This document shows positions 43,738 to 52,415 of a stretch of 64,000 nt of DNA, one piece after another. The stretch comes from Paucisalibacillus globulus. Its GTDB lineage: Bacteria; Bacillota; Bacilli; Bacillales; Amphibacillaceae. The stretch is taken from assembly GCF_900184735.1 (NCBI RefSeq), contig NZ_LT855388.1, positions 186,001 through 250,000 of the forward strand. Reading direction: 5' to 3'. Positions within the stretch are counted from its first letter, which is position 1; every line of letters begins with the position of its first letter. A program made the position numbers and the translations under genes. Under the pieces are notes generated by a model. The model did no database searches, was not told the origin of the DNA, and saw only the letters and a program-made list of their open reading frames with translations.

Positions 43738-44172
43738 CTATTCTTCAATAATTGTCTTAGGTTTACGAGCTAAACAAAGAATTCCTGCTATTAAGTACAG
43801 TATTCCACTTAGGATACCTCCACCAAGGGTTATAATAGCATAACCAACTCCAGTTACAAGGAAGATTATCCCTGCAGCAACGGGACGTTTATTTCCTTTT
43901 AGAAGAACCATAGCGACAATACCTAAAATGATTGCAACGATTGGTAAGATTACAATTAATATTCCACCTTGTGCAAGGTTCATACTAAACATTTCTTCAA
44001 TTGTAGAGATGTCTGATGAAGTTAAATCAAATTCGGATTGGTTTTCCGTCATATACTCTTCTAGATATCCCTTGTTATTTTCCATCCAAAGTCTAAGTAT
44101 TCCAAATGCTACTGAGAATACATAGAAAACTGCACCAATAATTCCCAGTGTTATTTCTGCTGTACGTTTCAC
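43738..44172 (-). CDS. DUF4064-type membrane protein
   Basis: A 144-residue protein with an N-terminal hydrophobic helix (5-27), an acidic extracytoplasmic loop (about 33-68, rich in Glu, Asp and Ser) and three further helices (about 70-135), ending in a short charged tail. MKRTAEITLGIIGAVFYV and the GILSGILYLIAGILCL end are typical of DUF4064 proteins of Bacillaceae. No function is known. GGGAGG precedes the ATG. Confidence 0.75.
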   Translation of the reverse strand: MKRTAEITLGIIGAVFYVFSVAFGILRLWMENNKGYLEEYMTENQSEFDLTSSDISTIEEMFSMNLAQGGILIVILPIVAIILGIVAMVLLKGNKRPVAAGIIFLVTGVGYAIITLGGGILSGILYLIAGILCLARKPKTIIEE

Positions 44173-44322
44173 AATATTTCCTCCCTTAATATGTATATTG
44201 CTATCTTATACGATTTTACCTGATAATTGTTTCATTTATTACTAAAAAAGTTTAAAAAAAGAAATGTAGAATTATTTTAAAAAATCAAATATCATAAAAG
44301 GTAAGTATAGGAGGGGAAAAAT

Positions 44323-45474
44323 GTGCGGGAAGTAGTAATTATTGATGGGGTTCGTACAGCAGTCGGCAGAAAAGGTGGAGCATTTACAAATTATCGTCCA
44401 GATGAATTGGCTGCTCTAGTATTGGATGATTTGGTAGAACGATCATCTGTGGATAAGAGTAGTGTGGAAGATGTTATTTTGGGTTGTGTGACACAGGTTA
44501 ACGAGCAAGGTGGAAATATTGCACGAACTGCAGCACTTATTGCAGGATTTCCGATACAAGTACCTGGGGTAACCATTGATCGTCAGTGTGGTTCAAGCCA
44601 ACAAGCAATTCATTTTGCTGCACAAGCAATTGCTTCAGGAGATATGGATATTGTGATTGCGGGTGGAGTAGAAAGCATGTCTCGTGCACCAATGTTTTCG
44701 AACATAGGGAAAACCAGACCTAGTAAAAAACTTCAAGAGAGATACGAGATTGTAAATCAAGGAGTTTCATCTGAAAAGATTGCAGACCAATGGGGATTCA
44801 CAAGAGAACAATTAGATACATATTCACTTGAAAGTCATAAAAAGGCATTGCATGCAATAGAAAAGGGAAAATTTGAAGCGGAAATCCTCCCAGTTGAGGT
44901 TGAAAATCATGAAGGAAAAAAACAAATTATTAATCGTGATGAGGGCCCAAGAAAAGATACATCTATAGAAGCACTATCTTCACTAAAATCGGTCTTTCAA
45001 GCAGATGGTAAGATAACAGCCGGAAACGCTAGTCAAATGAGTGATGGTGCGAGTGCTGTATTGCTAATGTCTAAAGAAAAAGCGTTAGAACTAGGCTTGA
45101 AACCAAGGGCGAAAATAGTAGCTCGAGTAGTAGTAGGTTCAGATCCAACTTTAATGCTAACAGGACCTATTGAAGCAACTAAACGAGTACTGGAGAAGTC
45201 GGGGCTTTCCATTGAGGATATGGATCGCTATGAGGTAAACGAAGCCTTTGCACCAGTACCACTTGCATGGTTAGCAGATACAGGTGCGGACCCTTCTAAG
45301 TTAAATGTAAATGGAGGGGCAATTGCACTTGGGCACCCATTGGGGGCAACAGGAACGAAGCTAATGACATCATTATTATATGAATTAGAACGAATTAATG
45401 GGCGCTACGGGTTACTTGCTATTTGCGAAGGTATGGGAATGGCTAATGCAACCATAATCGAACGAGTTGAATAG
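44323..45474 (+). CDS. Acetyl-CoA C-acyltransferase (thiolase)
   Basis: A 383-residue thiolase-fold enzyme, cytosolic. The nucleophilic Cys is in IDRQCGSSQQAI (about 88); the catalytic His is in GGAIALGHPLGATG (about 340) and the second Cys in LLAICEGMGMANA (about 370). It makes or cleaves 3-ketoacyl-CoA in beta-oxidation or acetoacetyl-CoA synthesis. GTG start after AGGAGGGG; the adjoining ATG is out of frame. It stands alone, without fadB-like or acyl-CoA dehydrogenase neighbours, so the pathway cannot be fixed. Confidence 0.93.
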   Translation: MREVVIIDGVRTAVGRKGGAFTNYRPDELAALVLDDLVERSSVDKSSVEDVILGCVTQVNEQGGNIARTAALIAGFPIQVPGVTIDRQCGSSQQAIHFAAQAIASGDMDIVIAGGVESMSRAPMFSNIGKTRPSKKLQERYEIVNQGVSSEKIADQWGFTREQLDTYSLESHKKALHAIEKGKFEAEILPVEVENHEGKKQIINRDEGPRKDTSIEALSSLKSVFQADGKITAGNASQMSDGASAVLLMSKEKALELGLKPRAKIVARVVVGSDPTLMLTGPIEATKRVLEKSGLSIEDMDRYEVNEAFAPVPLAWLADTGADPSKLNVNGGAIALGHPLGATGTKLMTSLLYELERINGRYGLLAICEGMGMANATIIERVE

Positions 45475-45484
45475 ACATTTGTAG

Positions 45485-45517
45485 AACAACTGCTTTAGAT
45501 AGGCAGTTGTTTTTTTA
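45485..45517 (+). terminator. Rho-independent terminator after the thiolase gene
   Basis: AACAACTGC pairs perfectly with GCAGTTGTT around an A/T-rich loop, followed by TTTTTT. Confidence 0.85.
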
Positions 45518-45702
45518 TTTGAGAAAATCACCCTATTTATAGACCATATTCATTAATCCTGTATGTTCCGACCTACTTTTTGTCATATTAAGAACAACCA
45601 TGTTGGACAAACTATCGTTATTTGTAGAATATTTTTACAATAAGGAATTTTTTTCCTGCTTTCATGGTATAATTAGTAAAAAGGTATGAGGAGTAATGGT
45701 CT

Positions 45703-46881
45703 ATGATTAGGGGGAAATTTATCAAGGCAGTATTATTATTGCTTATGTTAGTATTATTAGTTTCTTGTGGAAAAGATATTTCTGAAGGAACTCTTAACCA
45801 AGATCGAACAGCTGGTTCACATAGTGGTAAAACAACGGATTCAAGAGAGCTAAAAGAACCGATTGAAGTAACAAAAGAAATATCGATATCTGCAATTGGG
45901 GATATGCTCATCCATAATAGTGTTTATAATGATGCCAAAGTTAATCAAGGCTATGATTTTAAACCGATGCTAGAAAGAGTTAAACCTTTTTTGAGTGACG
46001 CTACTATTTCCATTGCAAATCAAGAAACCATGATTGGTGGAGTAGAATTAGGATTATCATCTTATCCTACATTCAACAGTCCGACAGAAGTTGGTGACGC
46101 CCTAAAATGGGCGGGAATTGACGTTGTTTCATTAGCTAATAATCACACATTAGATCGTGGTGAAGAAGCAATACAGCGTGCTATAAAACATTGGGAAACT
46201 ATCGATATGATGTATACAGGATCATATAAGGATAGCCAAGATCGTGACCAATTAAGGATATATGAGACGGAAGAAGGAATATCTGTTGCCTTTTTATCTT
46301 ATACATATGGTACTAATGGAATCCCAGTACCAGTTGGAAGGGATTACTTAGTTAATTTAATTGACCAAGAGCTCATGGCACAAGATATACAAAATGCAAA
46401 GGAAAAAGCCGATGTAGTTATTTTAAGCCTCCACTTTGGAAATGAATACGAGCGGATGCCGAATCAACTACAAAAGGACCTTGTTCAGTTTGTTGCCGAC
46501 CAGGGAGCAGATGTTGTTCTTGGACACCATCCACATGTCTTGCAGCCAATTGACTGGGTGACAGGTGAGAATGGCAATCGTACATTAGTTGTATACTCCT
46601 TAGGGAATTTTCTATCTGGTCAAGATGAATTTTATAGACAAATAGGTGGCGTTTTTAAATTCTATATTTCAAAAACCAGTAAGGGTGGAGAACAAGAAGT
46701 GAAGGTTCACTCACCAGAGTTTCTACCGACGTATGTGAAATATTCAAATTGGCGAGATTACGAGGTTATTCCAATGTATCAATTGACCAATCAAGAATTG
46801 CCAAATGCACAAAAACACTATGAAGAAATAAAGGAACATATGTCAACCTGGGTACCGGATTTAAAGTTTATGGAAGAATAA
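45703..46881 (+). CDS. CapA family lipoprotein (metallophosphatase fold)
   Basis: A 392-residue exported protein with signal peptide and lipobox LLVSC (Cys22). The CapA/PGA_cap fold follows from about 65: ISAIGDMLIHNSVY, SIANQETMIGG, VVSLANNHTLDRG, VVILSLHFGNEYERMPN and DVVLGHHPHVLQP. Metal-binding Asp, Asn and His residues are all present. The family takes part in poly-gamma-glutamate synthesis, but no capBC/pgsBC is nearby, so another surface-polymer role is equally likely. GAGGAG lies upstream. Confidence 0.88.
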   Translation: MIRGKFIKAVLLLLMLVLLVSCGKDISEGTLNQDRTAGSHSGKTTDSRELKEPIEVTKEISISAIGDMLIHNSVYNDAKVNQGYDFKPMLERVKPFLSDATISIANQETMIGGVELGLSSYPTFNSPTEVGDALKWAGIDVVSLANNHTLDRGEEAIQRAIKHWETIDMMYTGSYKDSQDRDQLRIYETEEGISVAFLSYTYGTNGIPVPVGRDYLVNLIDQELMAQDIQNAKEKADVVILSLHFGNEYERMPNQLQKDLVQFVADQGADVVLGHHPHVLQPIDWVTGENGNRTLVVYSLGNFLSGQDEFYRQIGGVFKFYISKTSKGGEQEVKVHSPEFLPTYVKYSNWRDYEVIPMYQLTNQELPNAQKHYEEIKEHMSTWVPDLKFMEE

Positions 46882-46899
46882 TGATAGATGACAGAATTA

Positions 46900-46932
46900 A
46901 AGCCTAGCTACGAAAGTGAGCTAGGCTTTTTT
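46900..46932 (+). terminator. Rho-independent terminator after the CapA gene
   Basis: AAGCCTAGCT pairs perfectly with AGCTAGGCTT, followed by TTTT. Confidence 0.85.
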
Positions 46933-46943
46933 GTATTAGTCGG

Positions 46944-47063
46944 TTAACCTTTAGCATTTCGCTTCTCTTTCCTGTTAAAGTAAAGCATCGTTATTCTGAC
47001 AAACAGGAAACATAGTAAAGTAATGATGAAAAAAGTAGTAGTTAATATAAGTGAAAAATGCAT
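46944..47063 (-). CDS. Small membrane protein (39 aa) at the end of the PadR operon
   Basis: A 39-residue ORF: hydrophobic helix at about 4-23 (LILTTTFFIITLLCFLFV) followed by a basic tail, YFNRKEKRNAKG. GGAGG lies nine bases before the ATG at 47063, and the gene begins 16 bp after the stop of the DUF1129-like gene on the same strand. It is therefore probably the third gene of the PadR operon. The inside-positive tail predicts N-out/C-in topology. No family is recognised; it is short enough to be missed by ordinary gene finding. Confidence 0.55.
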   Translation of the reverse strand: MHFSLILTTTFFIITLLCFLFVRITMLYFNRKEKRNAKG

Positions 47064-47078
47064 TCACAAAACCCTCCC

Positions 47079-47771
47079 TTATTTAGTTATTCTAAACTTC
47101 TTATTTAAGATAAACGAAATAATGAAGAAGATAATGCCAACTATGGCAAATGATAGAACAGGAATTGTTATCTCCGAACCGAAGCTTGGCATGATGATTG
47201 GACTACCAACAGTAGCTCCAATAAAAATCATACTAATTAACCATAGTCGTAAAAACTCGACCCACTTATTAGGCTTCTTCACTTTAAAAGTGGAGTTTTT
47301 AAGCCATCTCAAAACGAATATGATAAATCCAGATAAGATAAGTAAGTCTAATATGACAACCGTAATTCCACTACCAATTGAAAAAGTATAATCACTAGAT
47401 CCAACATCAAAGAATTGATGTATTAGGAAATTTCCTAGTCCATAAAATGTGCTAAGGATTCCAAGAAAGTACAATACGATATAGCCTCCAAAAACAAGAG
47501 CAAATGAGCGTTCCTCACCAGGAATCTCCGCAATCAAATCATCACAGTATTTTTTGAAATCATTACCAAATACATCGCGAGCACTTTTACCCTCTTTTTG
47601 TGCTTCGAGTAAGTGTTCCAACAGTTCAAATAATACTTCTTCTGTCTGCTGCTCTGATTTGTTACCACTTAACCGGATATAAACGAGCATGTCTTCATAG
47701 ATCTCTTTGTTCTCCTCGGATAACTTTTCACGCATATCATTGTTTAGTTTAATGAAATCTTTAGAATTCAA
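47079..47771 (-). CDS. DUF1129-like membrane protein
   Basis: A 230-residue protein. An N-terminal soluble helical half (1-85: KLNNDMREKLSEENKEIYEDMLVYIRLS, EVLFELLEHLLEAQKEGKSARDVFG) is followed by four hydrophobic segments (about 92-112, 130-150, 172-192, 200-222). It fits the DUF1129/DUF1700-type proteins that commonly pair with PadR regulators. The ATG overlaps the padR stop by four bases, so expression is coupled. No function is known. Confidence 0.8.
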   Translation of the reverse strand: MNSKDFIKLNNDMREKLSEENKEIYEDMLVYIRLSGNKSEQQTEEVLFELLEHLLEAQKEGKSARDVFGNDFKKYCDDLIAEIPGEERSFALVFGGYIVLYFLGILSTFYGLGNFLIHQFFDVGSSDYTFSIGSGITVVILDLLILSGFIIFVLRWLKNSTFKVKKPNKWVEFLRLWLISMIFIGATVGSPIIMPSFGSEITIPVLSFAIVGIIFFIISFILNKKFRITK

Positions 47772-48103
47772 TCCGTTTCTCCTCCTTTATTTAAAATGTT
47801 ATCAACAGGAAGCTTAATATTTTCCCATTGCTCCATAAACTCACGTAATGCATGCTGGCCATCTTCTGTTAGATGATAGTATTTTCGCTTAGGACCTAAA
47901 TCAGATTTTTGCATGGTACCTTCGATTAGCTTTTCTTTTTGAAGTCGTAACAAGATTGGATAAATGGAACCTTCACTAACATCTGATAAACCAAACTCTT
48001 GCAAACGCACCGATAGCTCGTAACCATAAGTGGATTGCCTGTTAATGATGGATAAAATACATCCTTCCAATACACCTTTTAATAATTGGCTTCTTAATGA
48101 CAT
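47768..48103 (-). CDS. PadR family transcriptional regulator
   Basis: A roughly 111-residue winged-helix repressor: LLKGVLEGCILSIINRQSTYGYELSVRLQEFGLSDVSEGSIYPILLRLQKEKLIEG is the PadR domain, and the short C-terminal helix makes it the small (subfamily 2) type. ATG 48103 has AGGTAGGTG six bases upstream; a GTG nine bases earlier is less well placed. It is first in an operon with the DUF1129-like and 39-residue membrane proteins, and two matching dyads precede it. Confidence 0.88.
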   Translation of the reverse strand: MSLRSQLLKGVLEGCILSIINRQSTYGYELSVRLQEFGLSDVSEGSIYPILLRLQKEKLIEGTMQKSDLGPKRKYYHLTEDGQHALREFMEQWENIKLPVDNILNKGGETD

Positions 48104-48113
48104 GTACTTCACC

Positions 48114-48170
48114 TACCTTGTATAACAAGATACCCTTTTTAAAAGATGCTACCTTGCATAACAAAGTAGC
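48114..48170 (-). promoter_or_regulatory. PadR-type operator pair
   Basis: Two copies of a 21-base dyad, 36 bp apart (48114-48134 and 48150-48170), share CTACCTTG, ATAACAA and TAG/TAC ends; the upstream copy is palindromic CTAC...GTAG at its edges. A TATACT box with TTGCTT 16 bp upstream lies just beyond, on the minus strand. This suggests autorepression of the operon. Confidence 0.65.
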
Positions 48171-48256
48171 TTAATTATAGTATACGGCAAATTCTATAAA
48201 AAGCAACCATTATTTGGTATGATAATAAATAGATTTTAAATAAAGGGGATTATTTA

Positions 48257-49072
48257 ATGGAATGGAAGAATATTTACCGTGGTTTAATTATGGGAGCGAG
48301 TGATGTGATTCCGGGTGTTAGTGGTGGAACTATTGCTGTTTTGCTTGGAATTTATGACCGCTTGATAGCTGCTATAAATGGTTTAGTAAGCAAGGATTGG
48401 AAAAAACAATTAGGCTTCCTTATACCGTTAGGAATAGGAGTTGTATCTGCAATTCTTTTATTAAGCCACTTAATTGAGTGGTTGTTTGAACGCCATCCAG
48501 GTCCAACCCAGTTCTTCTTTTTGGGACTTATTATTGGTATTTTGCCTTATCTATTTAATCAAGCAGAAGTCAAAGTGAATTTTAAAGTAAACCATTATCT
48601 GTTCTTGATTTTTGGTGCCTTGGCTGTAGGTTCCATGATGTTTCTTCATGAAAGCGATGGGATGGTGATAGAGAATCTTACTCTTTCAACATATATCTTG
48701 CTGTTTTTCTCTGGATTTATTGCTAGTGCTGCTATGATATTGCCAGGTATAAGTGGTTCATTCATCTTGCTAGTTATTGGAGTATATTCAACGGTTATTA
48801 GTGCGATAAGTAATATTCAATTGGATATTATCGCTGTTGTTGGTTTCGGGATTCTTCTCGGTATCATTACGATGAGTAAAATAATCAATTTCTTCTTAGT
48901 TAACTACCGAAATGCCACGTTTGCCTTAATCATCGGTTTAGTTATCGGATCAATCTTTGTTGTATTTCCAGGATGGCCAGAATCTACTAATTCATTATTA
49001 TTAAGTGTCGTTACCTTTGCCGCTGGTTTATTTGTCGCATACATCTTAGGAAAAGTGGAATATAAAGAGTAG
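48257..49072 (+). CDS. DUF368 family protein (PopT-type undecaprenyl-phosphate translocase)
   Basis: A 271-residue polytopic protein with about eight membrane segments. The two inverted repeats carry the family motifs GASDVIPGVSGGTIAVLLGIYDRL near the start and SAAMILPGISGSFILLVIGVY near 165. DUF368 proteins (PopT) were reported to recycle undecaprenyl phosphate across the membrane for wall synthesis, in parallel with DedA-type UptA. GGGG precedes the ATG. It is followed by a thioredoxin-like gene 69 bp later on the same strand. Confidence 0.88.
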   Translation: MEWKNIYRGLIMGASDVIPGVSGGTIAVLLGIYDRLIAAINGLVSKDWKKQLGFLIPLGIGVVSAILLLSHLIEWLFERHPGPTQFFFLGLIIGILPYLFNQAEVKVNFKVNHYLFLIFGALAVGSMMFLHESDGMVIENLTLSTYILLFFSGFIASAAMILPGISGSFILLVIGVYSTVISAISNIQLDIIAVVGFGILLGIITMSKIINFFLVNYRNATFALIIGLVIGSIFVVFPGWPESTNSLLLSVVTFAAGLFVAYILGKVEYKE

Positions 49073-49141
49073 GCAAACTGTGAGACAAACGTTTGTTTAA
49101 TCGATACAATGGGGATAAGATTCCTAAAGGAGAGATGATTA

Positions 49142-49462
49142 ATGGAACACATTCAAACAATGGATAGATTCAATGAAGTTATTCAAAACGATAAACCAGT
49201 GATTATAAAGTTCTTTGCCGATTGGTGTCCGGATTGTAAAAGAATGGACATGTTTATTGATGGAATTCTAGAGGAATTTAATAATTATGAATGGTATGAG
49301 GTCAATACAGACGAGATAGAAGGAATTGCTGGTAAATATGAAGTAATGGGTATTCCAAGTATTCTTATCTTCCAAAATGGTGAAAAATTAGCACACCAAC
49401 ATAGTGCTTATACAAAAACACCTGAGGAAGTTACAGAATTTCTACATCAACAATTAGGGTAA
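49142..49462 (+). CDS. Thioredoxin family protein
   Basis: A 106-residue single thioredoxin fold without signal peptide. The redox motif is CPDC (FADWCPDCKRMD, about residues 28-31) instead of the CGPC of thioredoxin, and the cis-Pro loop is MGIPSILIF. The Asp-containing CxxC points to a thioredoxin-like oxidoreductase with its own partners. AAAGGAGAG precedes the ATG. It is close behind the DUF368 gene and ends in a strong terminator. Confidence 0.9.
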   Translation: MEHIQTMDRFNEVIQNDKPVIIKFFADWCPDCKRMDMFIDGILEEFNNYEWYEVNTDEIEGIAGKYEVMGIPSILIFQNGEKLAHQHSAYTKTPEEVTEFLHQQLG

Positions 49463-49468
49463 CTTAAT

Positions 49469-49498
49469 AAAGAGAATGTGCATATGCACATTCTCTTT
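49469..49498. terminator. Bidirectional terminator
   Basis: AAAGAGAATGTGCA pairs perfectly with its inverse around AT. It separates the thioredoxin-like gene from the converging VOC gene. Confidence 0.88.
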
Positions 49499-49500
49499 TA

Positions 49501-50148
49501 TCATATTAATGAGAAGCTTAATTTCCCGCTTTTATTAAACGATATTTTTGAGTTTTGTAATGTGAATTGATTTTTGATGCTTAGTTTATTTTTTAATTGA
49601 TAAATAGCAGAAAATGTGTCTTTGTCAACACCACTGTAATTAACTTTGGTAATCACTTGAGGATTGGCGATGCTTTGTCCATATGGCCCTCCTGTTGGAT
49701 TATTCCATTCTATTAGGAAGGGTAGCATCCCTTCAGATATTTCATATTTTGGAAAAAGCATTCTCCAAGATAAGTGTGTTCCGTCTGGTCGCTCTCGATT
49801 ACCGGAATAGGGACCATCAAATGGAATGTCATTGTCTTTAAAATGTTGAACATAATCATCCATTCTATCCGTACGCAGAGCAAACTGAAAGGGACCAGTT
49901 TCATTTTGGTTTAGCATATATACTAGATGTTTTATTAATGGATTATCACTCTTGGATGCTTTATCAAAATCCTTTACCCCAAGCCACTCAATATAAGCTT
50001 GATTGGAGAAATACGCGAGATAATTATAAGTTCCCCAATTGTCATGTTCCCCACCTTTGACGGCTTTAACTGCGAATTGTCTATTATAAGCAATACTATC
50101 ATCTTCAGCATTTCGACCAGCTATAACAATATGATCAAGTGCAAGCAT
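49501..50148 (-). CDS. Glyoxalase-like (VOC) domain protein
   Basis: A roughly 215-residue protein of the Glyoxalase_3-type family, starting at ATG 50148 (GGGGAGG seven to eight bases upstream; an earlier in-frame ATG has no site). LALDHIVIAGRNAEDDSIAY, YIEWLGVKDFD and MDDYVQHFKDNDIPFDGPYSGNRERPDGTHLSWRMLFP follow the family pattern, with His and Glu as probable metal ligands. These proteins are uncharacterised. Monocistronic. Confidence 0.8.
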   Translation of the reverse strand: MLALDHIVIAGRNAEDDSIAYNRQFAVKAVKGGEHDNWGTYNYLAYFSNQAYIEWLGVKDFDKASKSDNPLIKHLVYMLNQNETGPFQFALRTDRMDDYVQHFKDNDIPFDGPYSGNRERPDGTHLSWRMLFPKYEISEGMLPFLIEWNNPTGGPYGQSIANPQVITKVNYSGVDKDTFSAIYQLKNKLSIKNQFTLQNSKISFNKSGKLSFSLI

Positions 50149-50285
50149 TTCGATTCCTCCCCGTTTTCTTGCTTCCATTATTTATTTATTTTCCTTAAAA
50201 ATCAAATCTAAAATCTGTTTTCTCATCACTTTCTAATCTTTATTTGGTATAGTAAACAAAAAGAACCAAATAAGTAGGTGATCTA

Positions 50286-50969
50286 GTGGAACAACCAATT
50301 ATATTGATAGTAGAAGATGAAGCAAAATTAAGTAGAGTACTACAGCTTGAATTAGAATATGAGAATTACCGAACCCAAATAGCGGAAAATGGGAAAGATG
50401 CGCTTCGTCTAATGCAGGAGCGTGAGTGGGATCTGGTGTTATTGGATATCATGATTCCTGAACTGAGTGGCTTGGAAGTTCTTAGAAGAATAAGACGTAC
50501 CGATGAAGACACGCCGATCATTCTATTAACAGCTAGAGATGCTGTACATGATAAAGTTAGCGGACTAGATATAGGTGCAAATGATTATGTCACAAAACCT
50601 TTTCAAATTGAGGAATTGCTTGCACGAATTCGAGTGCATTTACGAAAACCAATTGAGAAGAAGGTTAAGAAGGATGTACTTTCTGTTGGTGATTTGATAG
50701 TGGATATTGGTGCTCACGAAGTATCACGTGATGGAAATAATATAGACCTAACACCTAGAGAGTACGACTTACTAGTTTGTTTATTAAAAAATAAGAATTT
50801 AGTACTGACCCGTGATCAATTGATTGAGCAGGTTTGGGGTTACGACTATTTTGGTGAGACAAATGTTGTAGATGTGTATGTTCGATATTTACGACAAAAA
50901 ATTGATAAAGAATACCCGGTCGCTTACATTCAAACCGTACGTGGTGTCGGATATACGATAAAGGATTAA
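50286..50969 (+). CDS. ykoG: OmpR-family response regulator YkoG
   Basis: A 227-residue regulator: receiver with phospho-acceptor Asp54 in LVLLDIMIPELSGLEVLRR, Thr and Lys of the active site in LLTARDA and VTKPF, then a winged-helix domain (LTPREYDLLV, TNVVDVYVRYLRQKID, TVRGVGYTIKD). Its full pattern follows B. subtilis YkoG. GTG start after AGGTG. Five bases separate it from the kinase gene, and a PepSY protein follows, the order known as ykoGHI. The stimulus is not established. Confidence 0.88.
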   Translation: MEQPIILIVEDEAKLSRVLQLELEYENYRTQIAENGKDALRLMQEREWDLVLLDIMIPELSGLEVLRRIRRTDEDTPIILLTARDAVHDKVSGLDIGANDYVTKPFQIEELLARIRVHLRKPIEKKVKKDVLSVGDLIVDIGAHEVSRDGNNIDLTPREYDLLVCLLKNKNLVLTRDQLIEQVWGYDYFGETNVVDVYVRYLRQKIDKEYPVAYIQTVRGVGYTIKD

Positions 50970-50974
50970 ACGAT

Positions 50975-52315
50975 ATGAAATTACGAACTAATATACAACT
51001 GTTTACCAGTATTTTTATGCTCGTGTTAATACTTATTGTCAATGCTTCGATTTATTTTTTGTTTTATCAAAACTCGGTTGAAAGTGAGCTAGATGAATTA
51101 ACTGATCAAACTACTACCATTATATCTAGTATGAAAGAAAACCAAGAAATACCTCCTGGAGATCTTTTAAAAGCTTTCATACCTGCGGATGGGATGATAC
51201 GAGTTTATCCAGAAACAGGAAAACCTCTTGTGCGTTCAAAGCCACTAATTGATTATGAGAAGTTTCCAGGGGAGTATTCTAATCAGGAAATCAGAGAAGT
51301 AGTAGTCTATGAAGGAAATCGGTATGCTACAGTATCAAGACCAATTATTTGGAGTACTGGTGAAATTGTAACACTACAAATAGTGAAGAAGTTAATTAAC
51401 CTTAAAGAGAATATGAAAAACCTCCTATATGTACTAATATTAGCCTCTTTCTTAATAATTGTCCCAATTATTATTGCAGGGAACTTGTTAGCACGGTTTT
51501 TACTTCAACCAATAAAGGCCCTTATTAGTACAATGAGAGAAAATATGAAAAATATGAAGTGGAAAAAAATTGAGCTTAATAATCGATCCAAAGATGAGTT
51601 GTATGAGATGGAAAAAACGTTTAATGAAATGATTGACTCACTTAAAGAAAACTATGACATGCAGGAAATCTTTGTATCCGATGCCTCGCATGAATTGAAA
51701 ACACCTATCTCAATTGTAAAAAGCTATGCTCAATTATTAGAGAGAAGAGGGAAAGATAATCCCGAGCTTGTGAAAGAATCGCTTGAAGCAATTCACTCAG
51801 AGGCAAACCGGATGCAAAAACTAGTTGAACAAATGCTAGCCCTAGCTAAAAATAAAGAAGTTCAAGGTGTTGAGAGTGTAAACTTACAACAAGTTCTAGA
51901 AGAGACAATGGAAACGTTCATTGGGGCATATGGAAGAGAAATTAAACTTGAATTAGATGAAACACCAATCTTTGTCCAAGGAAATCGTGATCAACTAAAA
52001 CAAGTATTCTATATCTTGGTTGATAATGCGCTTAAGTATAGCGACAGCACTGTAAATGTCTCAATAGAAAAACAAGATAACCAAGTTATCATTTCTGTGA
52101 CTGATTATGGCGCCGGTATACCTAAAGAAGAAATAAGTCGGCTTTTTGAAAGGTTTTACCGTGTAGACAAAGCGAGAAGTCGGAATACCGGTGGAACAGG
52201 ATTGGGCCTTGCTATTGCCAAAACAATTATCAATTCACATGGTGGTACGATTGAAGTAGATAGTGAAATTGGAGTAGGAACAACCTTTAAAGTGATACTG
52301 CAAGTAAATGAATAA
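50975..52315 (+). CDS. ykoH: Sensor histidine kinase YkoH
   Basis: A 446-residue kinase with helices at about 10-30 and 148-172 flanking an extracytoplasmic sensor. HAMP follows, then HisKA with the acceptor His in SDASHELKTPISIVKSYAQLLERRG, and the ATP-binding domain with VLVDNALKYSDS, VTDYGAGIPKEE and GTGLGLAIAKTI. Paired with YkoG and followed by the PepSY protein, it is likely to sense an envelope signal. Confidence 0.88.
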   Translation: MKLRTNIQLFTSIFMLVLILIVNASIYFLFYQNSVESELDELTDQTTTIISSMKENQEIPPGDLLKAFIPADGMIRVYPETGKPLVRSKPLIDYEKFPGEYSNQEIREVVVYEGNRYATVSRPIIWSTGEIVTLQIVKKLINLKENMKNLLYVLILASFLIIVPIIIAGNLLARFLLQPIKALISTMRENMKNMKWKKIELNNRSKDELYEMEKTFNEMIDSLKENYDMQEIFVSDASHELKTPISIVKSYAQLLERRGKDNPELVKESLEAIHSEANRMQKLVEQMLALAKNKEVQGVESVNLQQVLEETMETFIGAYGREIKLELDETPIFVQGNRDQLKQVFYILVDNALKYSDSTVNVSIEKQDNQVIISVTDYGAGIPKEEISRLFERFYRVDKARSRNTGGTGLGLAIAKTIINSHGGTIEVDSEIGVGTTFKVILQVNE

Positions 52316-52415
52316 AGTCTATTTATTTTCTCATCAAATTCTAATCTTTCTCTCAGAGCTATTTCATTCTTGGGGTTTATGATTAAGACAACAAGAACGA
52401 GGAGGAAACAAAAAA

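Noticed and set aside
47023-47391. 122-codon plus-strand ORF
   Set aside because: It is antisense to the DUF1129-like gene and to the 39-residue ORF; both minus-strand genes have ribosome sites and membrane features.
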